Assembly: GCA_004357385.1 (NCBI GenBank)
Contig: SMWF01000114.1
Location: 1-46,129 of the forward strand
Length of the DNA stretch: 46,129 nucleotides
From: Gammaproteobacteria bacterium
Lineage (GTDB): Bacteria; Pseudomonadota; Gammaproteobacteria; Pseudomonadales; Azotimanducaceae
Direction of reading: 5' to 3'
In this document: positions 16,398 to 25,678 of the stretch, one piece after another
How the letters are laid out: each line of letters starts with the position of its first letter
Numbering within the stretch: the stretch's first letter is position 1
The notes under the pieces: model-generated
Database searches by the model: none
The model's input: only the letters and a program-made list of their open reading frames with translations
What the model was told of the DNA's origin: nothing
Made by a program: the position numbers and the translations under genes

Positions 16398-18026
16398 CTA
16401 CTCGTTGCGGATGGGCGTTCCTTCGTCGACATCGCGGTCCATAACCGGCGGGAATTGCGGTGGCGTCTCGAACGTGTGAAGGGGCGCCGGAGACGGGACC
16501 GTCCACTCCAGACCCTCCGCACCGTCCCATACCCGGGCGCTGGCCTTTGGACCGCCGCGGATCGTCTTGATCACGATGTACAGAAACAAGACCTGCGTCA
16601 GGCCCAGGAGCCCGGCGCCAATGCTGGAAACCATATTGAAGTCGGCAAACTGCAGGGAGTAATCGACAACCCGCCGGGGCATGCCGGCAAGGCCGGAAAA
16701 ATGCATCGGGAAAAAGGTCAGGTTGACCGCAACCACCGCGACCCAGAAATGGAGCTTGCCCAGACGCTCGTCGTACATGTGGCCCGTCCACTTGGGCAGC
16801 CAGTAGTACACCGCCGCCATGGTGCCGAAGATGGCACCCGGATACAGAACATAGTGGAAATGCGCTACCACGAAAAAGGTGTCGTGGTATTGAAAATCGG
16901 CTGGCACGAGGGCCAGCATGAGCCCGGAAAACCCGCCGATGGTGAACAGGATGACGAAGCCGATGGCAAACAACATGGGCGTTTCGAAGGTCATCGAGCC
17001 ACGCCACATGGTGGCCACCCAGTTGAACACCTTCACCCCCGTCGGAACAGCGATCAACATCGTCGCGTACATGAAGAACAGTTCACCGAACAGCGGCATG
17101 CCGGTGGTGAACATGTGATGGCCCCAGACAACAAAGGACAACACTGCGATCGCAACAGTCGCGTACACCATCGAGTTATAGCCGAACAGCTTCTTACGGG
17201 CGAACGTGGGGATGATCTGTGAGGCGATGCCGAATCCCGGCAGAATCAGGATGTAGACTTCCGGGTGCCCGAAGAACCAGAAGATGTGCTGGAACATCAC
17301 CGGGTCACCGCCGCCCGCCGCAGAGAAAAAGCTGGTGCCGAAATGGCGATCGGTGAGCATCATGGTGACCACCCCCGCCAACACCGGCATCACCATGATC
17401 AGCAGGAAGGCGGTGATCAACCAGGTCCAGACGAACAAGGGCATTTGCATCAACGTCATGCCCGGTGCCCGCAGGTTGAAGATGGTGACGATGATGTTGA
17501 TGGCTCCCAGCACGGATGAGATTCCCATCATGTGGACACCGAGAATGAAGAAATCGGTGCTCGGCGGGCCATAGGTCGTGGACAGCGGGGCGTAGAACGT
17601 CCAGCCGAAATTGGGTGCTCCGCCCTCCATAAAGAGCGAGGAGATCAACAGGGTGAAGGCGAAGGGCAGGATCCAGAAACTGAAGTTGTTCAGCCGCGGC
17701 AGCGCCATGTCGGGTGCGCCAATCATCAGCGGGATCTGCCAGTTGGCCAATCCAACGAAGCCGGGCATCACCACGCCGAACACCATGAGCAGTCCGTGCA
17801 TCGTCAACATCTGATTGTAGAAAAGCGGCTGCGCAAACTGGATTCCGGGCTGGAACAGCTCCAGACGGATGACCATCGCCATCGCCCCGGCAATGAAAAA
17901 CAGCGTAAAGCTGAGCCACAGATAGAGGGTGCCGATTTCCTTGTGGTTGGTGGTCAGCAACCAGCGGGCGGCAAATGCCAGCAGTGCAGGGCGAGGGGGA
18001 ACTACGTCTTCTGCATGTGCAACCAT
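16398..18026 (-). CDS. ctaD: cytochrome c oxidase subunit I
   Basis: Subunit I holds haem a and the haem a3-CuB centre where O2 is reduced. In the 542-residue protein, haem a ligands are His77 and His391, haem a3 ligand is His389, and CuB ligands are His254, His303 and His304. Tyr258 is placed for the His-Tyr crosslink. The D-channel Asp (Asp106 in IGAPDMALPRLNN), Glu256 in FFGHPEVY and the K-channel Lys332 mark an A1-type haem-copper oxidase. About twelve helices are visible. GAGGTGA precedes the ATG. It follows subunit II by 12 nt. Confidence 0.97.
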   Translation of the reverse strand: MVAHAEDVVPPRPALLAFAARWLLTTNHKEIGTLYLWLSFTLFFIAGAMAMVIRLELFQPGIQFAQPLFYNQMLTMHGLLMVFGVVMPGFVGLANWQIPLMIGAPDMALPRLNNFSFWILPFAFTLLISSLFMEGGAPNFGWTFYAPLSTTYGPPSTDFFILGVHMMGISSVLGAINIIVTIFNLRAPGMTLMQMPLFVWTWLITAFLLIMVMPVLAGVVTMMLTDRHFGTSFFSAAGGGDPVMFQHIFWFFGHPEVYILILPGFGIASQIIPTFARKKLFGYNSMVYATVAIAVLSFVVWGHHMFTTGMPLFGELFFMYATMLIAVPTGVKVFNWVATMWRGSMTFETPMLFAIGFVILFTIGGFSGLMLALVPADFQYHDTFFVVAHFHYVLYPGAIFGTMAAVYYWLPKWTGHMYDERLGKLHFWVAVVAVNLTFFPMHFSGLAGMPRRVVDYSLQFADFNMVSSIGAGLLGLTQVLFLYIVIKTIRGGPKASARVWDGAEGLEWTVPSPAPLHTFETPPQFPPVMDRDVDEGTPIRNE

Positions 18027-18038
18027 GGGTGAGTCACC

Positions 18039-19172
18039 TCAACGAGCCGCGTAAATGGCTCTTGGCTGAATGACGTCGGCGGTCGCGTTACCCCAGGCAT
18101 TGCGCTCATAGGTAATCACGGCTGCCAGCTCCCGGTCGGAAAGCTGGGGTGCCCAGGCTTGCATCTCGGTATCGGCCTTGCCGTTCATCACGCGATCGAT
18201 GTGTGCCGTTAGCGGTCCGGTGGGGATGACCCCGCCGGCCAACGCCGGGTAGGTGCTGCCCTGGCCCAAGCCCGTTGGCTCGTGGCAGGTCGCGCAGTGG
18301 CCCAGAAAGACCTGCTCGCCGATCGTCATGAGTTCGGCGATCGACCAGGTCTTGGCCCGGTCGGCCACCGCTTCTCCCGAGGCGAGCTCCCTGGCAAGTC
18401 GCTGATCGTCGATCCACTGGTTGAATTCGGCCTCCGGTATCACGTGCACGACGACCGGCATGTAGGCGTGGTCCTTGCCGCACAGTTCCGTGCATTGGCC
18501 CCGGTACAGGCCCGGCTCATTGACCCGGGTCCACGCTTCGTTGATGAATCCCGGAATGGCATCCTGTTTCACGGCGAAGTCCGGTACCCACCAGGAGTGG
18601 ATGACATCGTTTGAGGTCACCAGAAAACGGACTTTCTTGTGGGTGGGCAGCACCAACGGATTGTCCGCCTCCAGCAGGTAGTGCTCTCCCTTGGGCGCGA
18701 GGTTGTTGATCTGCTCGTCGGGCGTGGTCAGATTGCTGTAGAAGCCGATATCCGCCTCGAGGTATTGATAGTGCCACTTCCACTGCGATGCGGTGATGAG
18801 GACGGTAAGATCGGCATCGCTGTTGTCTTCGATGTCCATCAGCGCGGTCGTCGCTGGTATTGCCATGAACACAAGGATCAAGACTGGGATCACGGTCCAC
18901 ACGACCTCGACAAGCGTGCTCTCGTGAAAGTTGGCGGGTTGCGGATGTCTGGAGCGCCGATGAGCGAACATGCTGTAGAACATGGCGCCGAAGACGACGA
19001 CACCCATGACCACGCATATCCACAGACTGAGGTGATGCAGCTCCTGGATGCGCCGGCTCATGTCGGTGACACCTTCGCGTAGATCGAGCACGACAGCAGC
19101 GGCAGGGTGGGAGAAACCCCACAAAACACTGGTCATCAGGCCACACTTAAGCCTGCCGGCGAAAGAAGTCAC
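18039..19172 (-). CDS. ctaC: cytochrome c oxidase subunit II with fused cytochrome c domain (caa3 type)
   Basis: Subunit II accepts electrons through CuA. The 377-residue protein has a signal peptide, two helices (about 48-70 and 90-110) and a cupredoxin domain with CuA ligands His192, Cys227, Cys231, His235 and Met238. A C-terminal class I cytochrome c follows, with CATCH at 293-297 and a Met ligand in TEMQAWAPQLSD. The fusion makes this a caa3-type enzyme that can take electrons directly from ActE or ActA. The annotated start is GTG; an ATG 12 codons later (19136) is an alternative. The 83-nt gap upstream probably holds the operon promoter, though I cannot define it. Confidence 0.95.
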   Translation of the reverse strand: MTSFAGRLKCGLMTSVLWGFSHPAAAVVLDLREGVTDMSRRIQELHHLSLWICVVMGVVVFGAMFYSMFAHRRSRHPQPANFHESTLVEVVWTVIPVLILVFMAIPATTALMDIEDNSDADLTVLITASQWKWHYQYLEADIGFYSNLTTPDEQINNLAPKGEHYLLEADNPLVLPTHKKVRFLVTSNDVIHSWWVPDFAVKQDAIPGFINEAWTRVNEPGLYRGQCTELCGKDHAYMPVVVHVIPEAEFNQWIDDQRLARELASGEAVADRAKTWSIAELMTIGEQVFLGHCATCHEPTGLGQGSTYPALAGGVIPTGPLTAHIDRVMNGKADTEMQAWAPQLSDRELAAVITYERNAWGNATADVIQPRAIYAAR

Positions 19173-19255
19173 GCTTCTAGCCCGCCTCTACGCGAAAAGA
19201 AAGCTATGCCACTAGCCTGCCTCGATTCGCGGCAAGTATCAATAGAGGAAACCTG

Positions 19256-19666
19256 TCAGCGCACTAATTGGGTCAGCGTGCGCAGCTGATTTTTGCCGTT
19301 CCAATCACGGTACCGGATGGCGGCCACCCGCTCGGTAGAGCCATTCCAGTCGCCCCGACCGGCCAGCAGAAACGCGTCGCCGTCAACTTTTGCCTGCCAT
19401 GGGCCACCGTCCCAGGCAACGAACGCCACGCTGACATTGGTATGAGGACTCCAACGCGGCTCGTTCTGCGGCCGTTGTTCAAAGGCGCCATCACGAATCC
19501 AGGCGGTCCATTTTTCACCGTTCCAGGCGACAAACTCCATCGTGTTTTGTGCCCACGGCTGATTGGCAGGCACGCCTGAGCTGTAGACAGTTGCTTCATA
19601 CGCCAGTTTGGCCCCGACGACGGTCGCGAGCAGGGCCGCCGCCACGCCCAGAGTTACTTTGTTCAT
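19256..19666 (-). CDS. hypothetical exported protein with internal WNG repeats
   Basis: The 136-residue product has an N-terminal hydrophobic segment (about 5-20, signal or anchor) and a small domain built from repeats. Residues 44-62 (EFVAWNGEKWTAWIRDGAF) and 81-99 (AFVAWDGGPWQAKVDGDAF) align position by position, and further WNG motifs lie at 107-109 and 122-124. I do not recognise a family; the spacing suggests a small Trp-rich beta repeat. GAAGGGAA precedes the ATG. It starts 9 nt after the DUF4426 lipoprotein stop, so the two are co-transcribed, and it lies just upstream of the oxidase operon. Confidence 0.75.
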   Translation of the reverse strand: MNKVTLGVAAALLATVVGAKLAYEATVYSSGVPANQPWAQNTMEFVAWNGEKWTAWIRDGAFEQRPQNEPRWSPHTNVSVAFVAWDGGPWQAKVDGDAFLLAGRGDWNGSTERVAAIRYRDWNGKNQLRTLTQLVR

Positions 19667-19675
19667 GGATTCCCT

Positions 19676-20161
19676 TCAACCCCGCCGGAACTTCTGCCGC
19701 CACTCCAGGGCGTGCGTTTTCCCCGTGGTCGCTATCTCCACGTCCAATCGGAATGTGAGGTCTTCTTCCTGACCGATTCGAAACGTACCGATGTGATATA
19801 TCGCCTCGCCTTCGCGGATTTCGTCGAAGTTCAACACGATCATCTGGCCGATAGAGTTCATGGCCCCTCCGCTGACGCAGGCTTCCACCCCCATGCCCGG
19901 GGTATCTTTTAGATATACGCTCACCATGACCACGCCGACTTTCTTATGGCGGTCGATGCCGTAGATCTTGGCGACTTCGGGTTGGAGAAAAGTGCTGCTG
20001 TAGGCGTTGTAGTCGACTTCATAGTCGAGCGCGGTTAGCTTGGCGGCGCCGGGACCGGCGTGGCTACCGCATTCGACTCGCCGTCCGCTTTCGCTGCACG
20101 CCGAAGCAAACAACAGCGCGATAACGACTACGGTTCCGCCTTTCGCTGCATCGAAGATCAT
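19676..20161 (-). CDS. DUF4426 lipoprotein
   Basis: The product (161 residues from ATG 20161, preceded by AAGGTG at good spacing; a GTG at 20170 is also in frame) has a lipobox LLFASAC. The mature part matches DUF4426, seen in VDYNAYSSTFLQPEVAKIYG, the family hallmark of a YN(A/S)xxSxFLQPxxA sequence. The fold is a small beta sandwich of unknown function. In other Gammaproteobacteria DUF4426 genes usually neighbour metW/metX, which are absent here. It lies between the pentaheme cytochrome and the WNG-repeat protein. Confidence 0.85.
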   Translation of the reverse strand: MIFDAAKGGTVVVIALLFASACSESGRRVECGSHAGPGAAKLTALDYEVDYNAYSSTFLQPEVAKIYGIDRHKKVGVVMVSVYLKDTPGMGVEACVSGGAMNSIGQMIVLNFDEIREGEAIYHIGTFRIGQEEDLTFRLDVEIATTGKTHALEWRQKFRRG

Positions 20162-20236
20162 AGTTGTCACCTTGAGCGCCTCATGCGCGTCAATGGTTAA
20201 CTACCCACATCGAGTATATCCCAGCCGGCCGGATCG

Positions 20237-20941
20237 TCACAAATCACCCTTATCTCCGTATCGCATCGTCTGGATGACGGTCAACCGACGATGGCCATAG
20301 GGCGATTCACCGCCATCGAAATAGTGTTGAATCTGTTCCTCCGTCAGCATCTGAGACATCATTCGTGGCACTTCTCTGTCGTGGTTACCGTGAAAGTCAT
20401 GGCACCCCAGACAGGTTTCCCAGCGCTGATCGTTGATCAGCGTGGTATGTGGGACGTCGATCGGATCGTCGTCCAGCGCCGTGTCTTCGTGACAATGCTG
20501 ACAGACACGCGGCGTGACACTCACCCGTACGCCCAGGTGCTGTTGATGGCAGCTCACGCAGAATTGCACGCCCATTGCCTGTCGGGCGTCGGCGAATTCG
20601 GGTTCCAGAAAATCGTCGACCGGATGTCGATTGTCAGGATCTTCGTGGCATGCCCGACACTGTTCGTTGCCCGCTGGCGCGTAAATGAAATAGCGCGCGG
20701 AATCTGTAAGTCCAACCGCATACGCCAGGTTACTGAAGGCCTGGCCGACAACGTTACCCGGACTTGGGGCGTGACAATCGTTGCATGCGATTTTGGTGTG
20801 CCCGACGTTGTGGGGCCCAGCGGCGTGCCAGGATTCACGCCCGGGCATCAGAAGTAGCGCCCCGCCGATTGCAGCGATGATCAAACCCCAGCCGTACACT
20901 GCCCGGCGCTCACGGGTCAGCGTTTTCCAGTTAGCGCGCAT
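20237..20941 (-). CDS. membrane-anchored pentaheme cytochrome c
   Basis: The 234-residue protein has one N-terminal helix (about 15-32), probably an uncleaved anchor, then five CXXCH sites: CNDCH 53-57, CRACH 95-99, CVSCH 128-132, CQHCH 147-151 and CLGCH 177-181. Spaced His residues (HNVGH, NRHPVDDF, CHQQHLG) can serve as sixth ligands, giving a bis-His cytochrome c3/NapC-NrfH-like electron carrier. The C-terminal 50 residues after the last haem are not haem-bearing. It lies 70 nt downstream of the 862-residue flavo-haem protein on the same strand, so I infer it accepts electrons from, or gives them to, that protein across the membrane. Confidence 0.85.
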   Translation of the reverse strand: MRANWKTLTRERRAVYGWGLIIAAIGGALLLMPGRESWHAAGPHNVGHTKIACNDCHAPSPGNVVGQAFSNLAYAVGLTDSARYFIYAPAGNEQCRACHEDPDNRHPVDDFLEPEFADARQAMGVQFCVSCHQQHLGVRVSVTPRVCQHCHEDTALDDDPIDVPHTTLINDQRWETCLGCHDFHGNHDREVPRMMSQMLTEEQIQHYFDGGESPYGHRRLTVIQTMRYGDKGDL

Positions 20942-21011
20942 TGCCTACTACCGTGAATCGCGGTAAGCGGGGTGGTGAGTCATGCGCGTTGAGGGTCATG
21001 CAGATCCTTCG

Positions 21012-23600
21012 TTATTTGTAGGCGAGTGCGTACACCATATGGATGAGCGCCACGACGGTGAGCAAACACGATGCGGGTACATGAACCATCAGCAAGATGC
21101 GCTGCATGCGTTGGCGCCGCCCGGGATTTCTCATCGCGAGCCCGCCCACCGCGCCCACCATGGTGTTGAGCACGAACAGCAACGACAGAACGATGGTGTA
21201 GGCAACGCCCAGGGAAATCGAATGCAGGTACAGCAACATCGGTGCGAGCACACCCACATAGCTGTGCCGTTGGCTGGCGGTCTGGGCTGCAAGGTCCCCG
21301 GTCAACCTCAGGTAAGGCAGGTACCACTGGTAGCCGATCAATGCGATCAGCAGGCTGCCGGTGATGATCTTGTAGCCGTCGGATTCCTGCAGGGCCGCCA
21401 TAAAGGGCAAGCCCCAATCAAACACATTCTGAAGTAGATAAAGGGCGCACAGTCCCAACGTTACGATCAGTGGCAGGGACTGCACTGTGGAGGGTGGCGG
21501 CGTGATCTCCAGCGGCGCGTGACCGACCGAGGTGAATACTTCCAGCTGAATCCGTTGAGGCCTGACCCCGACCTCATGCAGCATTTTCTGTGCTGCGTCC
21601 ATGTAACCCTGCGGACCGCAAAGGAGATACCGGGCGCCCGGCAATCGAGCGTGGATGGCCTGCACGGCGGCCAGGTCCAGGTGCTGTCGACCGCCGGTAG
21701 CGCGGTAGGTTACGCTGATATTGTCGTGCGTCGCAGCCAGTTCGTCGAGTTCGGTACGGTAGGCGAAATCGACCTCGGTGCGCGCTGAATAATCAATGTG
21801 CAAGGTCTGATCGCTTTGCGCCTCGGCAATACTGCGGGCAATTGCCAACGCGGGCGTCATGCCGATGCCGGCGACCAGACAGACCACGGTTTGCTTCAAG
21901 TCCGGGTCGATCCAGAAATCGCCTTTGGGATGCGACAGTTTCAGGTGCGGGTCCCGGGGCTGCCCGAACAGCCAGTTGGATAGAAAGCCGTGGTCTTCGC
22001 GTTTGACCGTAATCTCGCGCCAATCGGTGCACTGGGGGGGCGACGTGATGGTATAGGGTCGTTGTACCCAGGTTCCGTCAATCTCGGCGGAGACGACCAC
22101 GTGTTGGCCGGCGAGGGCCTGACGCAACGGTTCAGGACCGATCTCGCCATCCGGGGCAGACTCTGCGCAGGGTATGAAGCGAAAGGACCTCACATCGGGG
22201 GCGACTTCAATTTCTTGCGACAACCTGACAACCTGTCCTGTGCTTTCGATAAGCGATGCGATCGAAGCGGTGCAGGCGCCGCAGATTGTCGTCGCGCCGG
22301 TATCACGGGCCAGATCCTCCAGCGTCGCCGCACCGTGCACTACTGCAGACTCGATCGCCAACCGTGTCAGACCGAAGCATTCGCACAAGATAGCCTGGGG
22401 TCCCTTCGCCAATTGCGCCGGGGACGGTTCCAACAGATCTCCGGTGTCGCTGAATTGCTGCAACGCCTCGAGGTCGATCGGCGCACGTTCCAGCAACAGG
22501 GCATGCACCCGGCTCAGTTCCTGCCACGGTCCTTCCGCATGCACTCGCATCAGTTCGCCGTCCAGCACGGTCAGGATGCGCAGGATCCGGCGCCTGACAT
22601 CGCGGTAGATAAATTCCTCGCACTCAACATCCGGGGGAATTTCAAGTGCGGCGCTGTAAATCGCCCGGTCGATGACGTGGTTTACGATGACCTCCCGGCC
22701 ATCGGTGAGCCGCACGACCGTCACCATCGCCGGGCGGCCGCGGAATTCACCGTCAAAGACGGTCACCAGGCCCCCGCTCATGGCATAAACACGTTTCACC
22801 GCGCCGAGGTACTCATGAAGTTCGGGCACCGCGGCCGTCGCCTGCAGGAATTTTTCCCGATCGAAGATGACCAGCTCGACTGCAGATTCGGCGATGGCTG
22901 CGGCGCTGTGGGGACGATCTTCGAGCACCGCCAGCCCGCCGAAGGTCTGCCCTTCATGGAGCATAGACAGGATGACCTCCTCGCCGTCCTCCACGCGACT
23001 GCGTTTCACGGTCCCTGAGCGGACGACGTACACCGCGGACGGTGGGTCGCCCTCGGCAACGATGACCTGGCCGGGCTCGAAATGCTCTTCTCGGCTCCAG
23101 CCGTGTTCCTGGTCAAACAGCGCCAAGGCCCGATACATGACCGACCCTTCTACCAGAGACAGCTGCCTGTTCTGGCGATGGTGGACGACACGCATCTGTT
23201 CCTCGATGGCAGGGCTGAGCTCCATCGCCTGGAGGAACACCGTTTTGGGTACCACCAGCACACGGCTATCGCCTAGGCTGCGAACACTCGCCCGGTGTGT
23301 TTGCTCGCCGGTCTGCAGCAGCGCCATCTCGCCCAGGTGCGCGCCGGTATCATCGATGCGTTGGAGAATCACCTCTTCGCTGCCGGTCTGTTTGAGAACC
23401 TCCAGCGCGCCATCGACTAACACATACATCTCGTCGCCGCCGTCGCCTTCGGCGAAGAGCAGGGCGCCGTCCGCGATGGTCCGCAGTTCGCAGCCGGAAG
23501 CGATCATTTCACAGTCGAGGTGGGTCAGGGAGGTGAACAACTCACAGTGGGCGAGGATGTCGCCCAAGTCAGGATTGGCGGCTGGCGGTTCCTCAACCAC
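21012..23600 (-). CDS. multidomain redox protein: cNMP-cNMP-BFD-FNR-membrane haem b (inferred)
   Basis: The 862-residue protein has an unusual domain order. Two cyclic-nucleotide-binding domains lie at about 20-140 and 165-270, with glycine-rich cassettes at 86-106 and 217-237. An unassigned segment spans 280-395. A BFD-type [2Fe-2S] domain has Cys406, Cys408, Cys440 and Cys443. A ferredoxin-NADP reductase module spans about 455-690, with the FAD motif RPYTITS at 514-520, the nucleotide loop GIGMTPA at 578-584 and CGPQGYM at 661-667. The end is a membrane domain of four or five helices with His779/His793 and His840/His854, each an H-x13-H pair as in NOX and ferric reductases. I infer NAD(P)H to FAD to haem b electron transfer gated by a nucleotide or redox ligand. 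It starts with GTG after GAGGAAA. Confidence 0.85.
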   Translation of the reverse strand: MVEEPPAANPDLGDILAHCELFTSLTHLDCEMIASGCELRTIADGALLFAEGDGGDEMYVLVDGALEVLKQTGSEEVILQRIDDTGAHLGEMALLQTGEQTHRASVRSLGDSRVLVVPKTVFLQAMELSPAIEEQMRVVHHRQNRQLSLVEGSVMYRALALFDQEHGWSREEHFEPGQVIVAEGDPPSAVYVVRSGTVKRSRVEDGEEVILSMLHEGQTFGGLAVLEDRPHSAAAIAESAVELVIFDREKFLQATAAVPELHEYLGAVKRVYAMSGGLVTVFDGEFRGRPAMVTVVRLTDGREVIVNHVIDRAIYSAALEIPPDVECEEFIYRDVRRRILRILTVLDGELMRVHAEGPWQELSRVHALLLERAPIDLEALQQFSDTGDLLEPSPAQLAKGPQAILCECFGLTRLAIESAVVHGAATLEDLARDTGATTICGACTASIASLIESTGQVVRLSQEIEVAPDVRSFRFIPCAESAPDGEIGPEPLRQALAGQHVVVSAEIDGTWVQRPYTITSPPQCTDWREITVKREDHGFLSNWLFGQPRDPHLKLSHPKGDFWIDPDLKQTVVCLVAGIGMTPALAIARSIAEAQSDQTLHIDYSARTEVDFAYRTELDELAATHDNISVTYRATGGRQHLDLAAVQAIHARLPGARYLLCGPQGYMDAAQKMLHEVGVRPQRIQLEVFTSVGHAPLEITPPPSTVQSLPLIVTLGLCALYLLQNVFDWGLPFMAALQESDGYKIITGSLLIALIGYQWYLPYLRLTGDLAAQTASQRHSYVGVLAPMLLYLHSISLGVAYTIVLSLLFVLNTMVGAVGGLAMRNPGRRQRMQRILLMVHVPASCLLTVVALIHMVYALAYK

Positions 23601-23786
23601 GAAATTTCCTCACAATCGTCGTGCGTGGTCGAGTGTCAAGACTAGGATGGGAACTGAATTGGCTCGGAGCACTAGTCGAGCTTAGCAGGCCCCAAGGGCG
23701 TCCTCCATCAGCCGCCGCTGAGCGACTGTGGGATCACAATTTCACCGTCGGGGGCGACCCGCGTAGGATTCTCGCAGAGGAGTGGA

Positions 23787-24773
23787 TCAGGTGCGCGCGA
23801 AGGTCTCGACGATCGCATTCAGGTTCTCCATGGCGCGTTCCGGGGTGAGTCCGATGGTCGGTGAGTACAGCAACGCGTGCTCGGCAAGTCCGTCCCATTG
23901 CTTCAGCTGATCGCGCACGTCCTGCGGCCGGCCAGCAATCGCGATCGCATCGACCATTTCGTCGGGTACTGCCTTCACCATCGACGCGAAGTCGCCCGAT
24001 TTGAAGGCGCTCGCAATGGTCTCGCCAACGCCTCGCCAGCCGTGGGGCTCGAGCACCGAGTGATACAGCTTGGTGGTGTAGTAGAAGGCGATCTGAGCTC
24101 GTACCTCGTTGCGCGCCTGATCGACATCGTCAGCAATGCTGGTAATGACATACGGCACCAGTTCGCAGGACGACCCGTCGAGTTCCGGCAGAACAATCTC
24201 GCGGATGTATTTGCGCGTATAGATCGGATGACCCACCAGGCCATCGGCGCAGGCTGCCGCGCAACGAATCATGCCGCGATTGACCCCGGCAAGCATCAGT
24301 GGAATGGAATCGCGCGCGGCCCCGTGGCGCTGAAACTGGGGAATGTTGACCTGATAGTGCTCACCTTCGTACTGCAGGCCGCCACCGTCCTTCGCGGCAA
24401 AAACCGCGCGAATGAGTCCGATGGCGTCCCGCATGCGCGGCGCCGGCGGCCCCTCGAAGGTTGTGGAGTACCAGCGCTCGTTCATGCTGCGCGTACCGGA
24501 ACCGAGCCCCAGAATCATTCGTCCGCTGGAGAGCTCGTCGATATCCATTGCCGCCGTGGCGGCCAGCATGGGGGAACGCATGAAGGCCTACGCAATACCC
24601 GTGCCTAGTTGAACACGCTGCGTGGCACCCGCCGCGGCGGCGAGCCGGACAAATCCATGGGCATTGAAAAACTCGGTGGTCCAGACCGATTCAAAGCCGG
24701 CGGCGTCGGCTTTGGCGGCCGCATCCATCTGGCCTTGAATGCTGCTGGCCGTGAGTATCAGTCCGTGTTTCAT
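23787..24773 (-). pseudogene. luciferase-like (LLM class) oxidoreductase interrupted by an in-frame TAG
   Basis: The frame from ATG 24773 encodes the start of a bacterial-luciferase-like TIM barrel (GFESVWTTEFFNAHGF, QRVQLGTGIA), then hits TAG at 24588-24590. The same frame continues without shift into AFMRSPMLAATAAMDIDELS and SGRMILGLGSGT, the normal continuation in F420- or FMN-dependent LLM oxidoreductases. The full product would be 328 residues, a normal length. So a single sense codon, possibly TAC/TAT or CAG, has become amber, either by mutation or read error. Restart at the ATG 24581 would lack the first strands of the barrel. It is third in an operon with an alcohol dehydrogenase and a thioesterase. 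Confidence 0.75.
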
Positions 24774-24804
24774 GGCTGCGTTTTTCCGGTCTTCTCAGGT
24801 CTCC

Positions 24805-25659
24805 TCAAGTAATGATCCGGTAGAGAATCGTGCCGCGCGCGCAAACCGCACCGCTGCTTGCGCTGGCGACTTCCACATCGCTGTAGAAGATCTCCTTGTC
24901 CCGATAGTTGACCTGGGCGTACGCGACAAGCTCTTCGGCCGGCGGCTCGGCAAGCACCTGGGCCTGCATTGAGGGTGTCGATGCCTTGTAGGGACCCGGT
25001 CCGGTGACGGCCCAAGCCGCCATGGCCCCCGCGGTGTCCAGCAGCGCCAGCGCCGCACCTTCGTGCGTCCCTCCGCTGGTCGCATCACCGTGGCTCTCCT
25101 GCCAGGGCATCCGCAACCGGGATTGGCCGTCTGCCATGTGTTCGATGACGATGCCGCGTTCGTGAATGAAGGGCACGCTTGCCGTCACCGCGCCGCCCAT
25201 TTTGCCTGGATCGTCACCTGCGGCGCTGACGGCTTGAGTCGGCGGCCCGATGTTGGGTTCAGCTCCGGCGCGGCCGCGGATCAGCACCGTGGCGTGCGAC
25301 ACCTCCCGCCCCGAATCGCTGCGGACCGTCACCTCGACGAAGCAGAGTTCCTTGCCGCGCCGCAGCAGGCGTGCTTCGGCACTCACGCCTTCGTTGATGG
25401 CGGCGGCCAGATAGTTGATCTGAAACCCGACCGTGTGAAACGGACCCAGATCCATGCCCAGCGCCGTACGCGCCGTTGCCTGGGCGCCAATGACGGAAAG
25501 CGATGCATAGACACCGCCGTGCAGCGCCCCGCCCGGATTGGAATTGCCTTCCCGAAAGGGCAGGGCAAGCCGGGTCAGTTCATCGGTCAGCTCGACCACC
25601 TCGACACCGAGTTGTTTCGAGTAGCCGGAGTCGGCGATCCAGGCGTTGACATCGCTCAT
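24805..25659 (-). CDS. tandem hotdog thioesterase-like protein (PaaI-like)
   Basis: The 284-residue product contains two hotdog domains of the PaaI/acyl-CoA thioesterase type. The first has SNPGGALHGGVYASLSVIGA at about 40-60 and the second has TSGGTHEGAALALLDTAGAM at about 190-215. The usual HGG of the catalytic loop is HGG in the first and HEG in the second. Single-domain PaaI proteins act as dimers, so the fused pair would form an intramolecular dimer. It likely hydrolyses an acyl- or aryl-CoA; the substrate is unknown. It follows the alcohol dehydrogenase by 19 nt with AAGGAA before the ATG. Confidence 0.85.
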   Translation of the reverse strand: MSDVNAWIADSGYSKQLGVEVVELTDELTRLALPFREGNSNPGGALHGGVYASLSVIGAQATARTALGMDLGPFHTVGFQINYLAAAINEGVSAEARLLRRGKELCFVEVTVRSDSGREVSHATVLIRGRAGAEPNIGPPTQAVSAAGDDPGKMGGAVTASVPFIHERGIVIEHMADGQSRLRMPWQESHGDATSGGTHEGAALALLDTAGAMAAWAVTGPGPYKASTPSMQAQVLAEPPAEELVAYAQVNYRDKEIFYSDVEVASASSGAVCARGTILYRIIT

Positions 25660-25678
25660 GGGGGTTCCTTGGGTGGTT

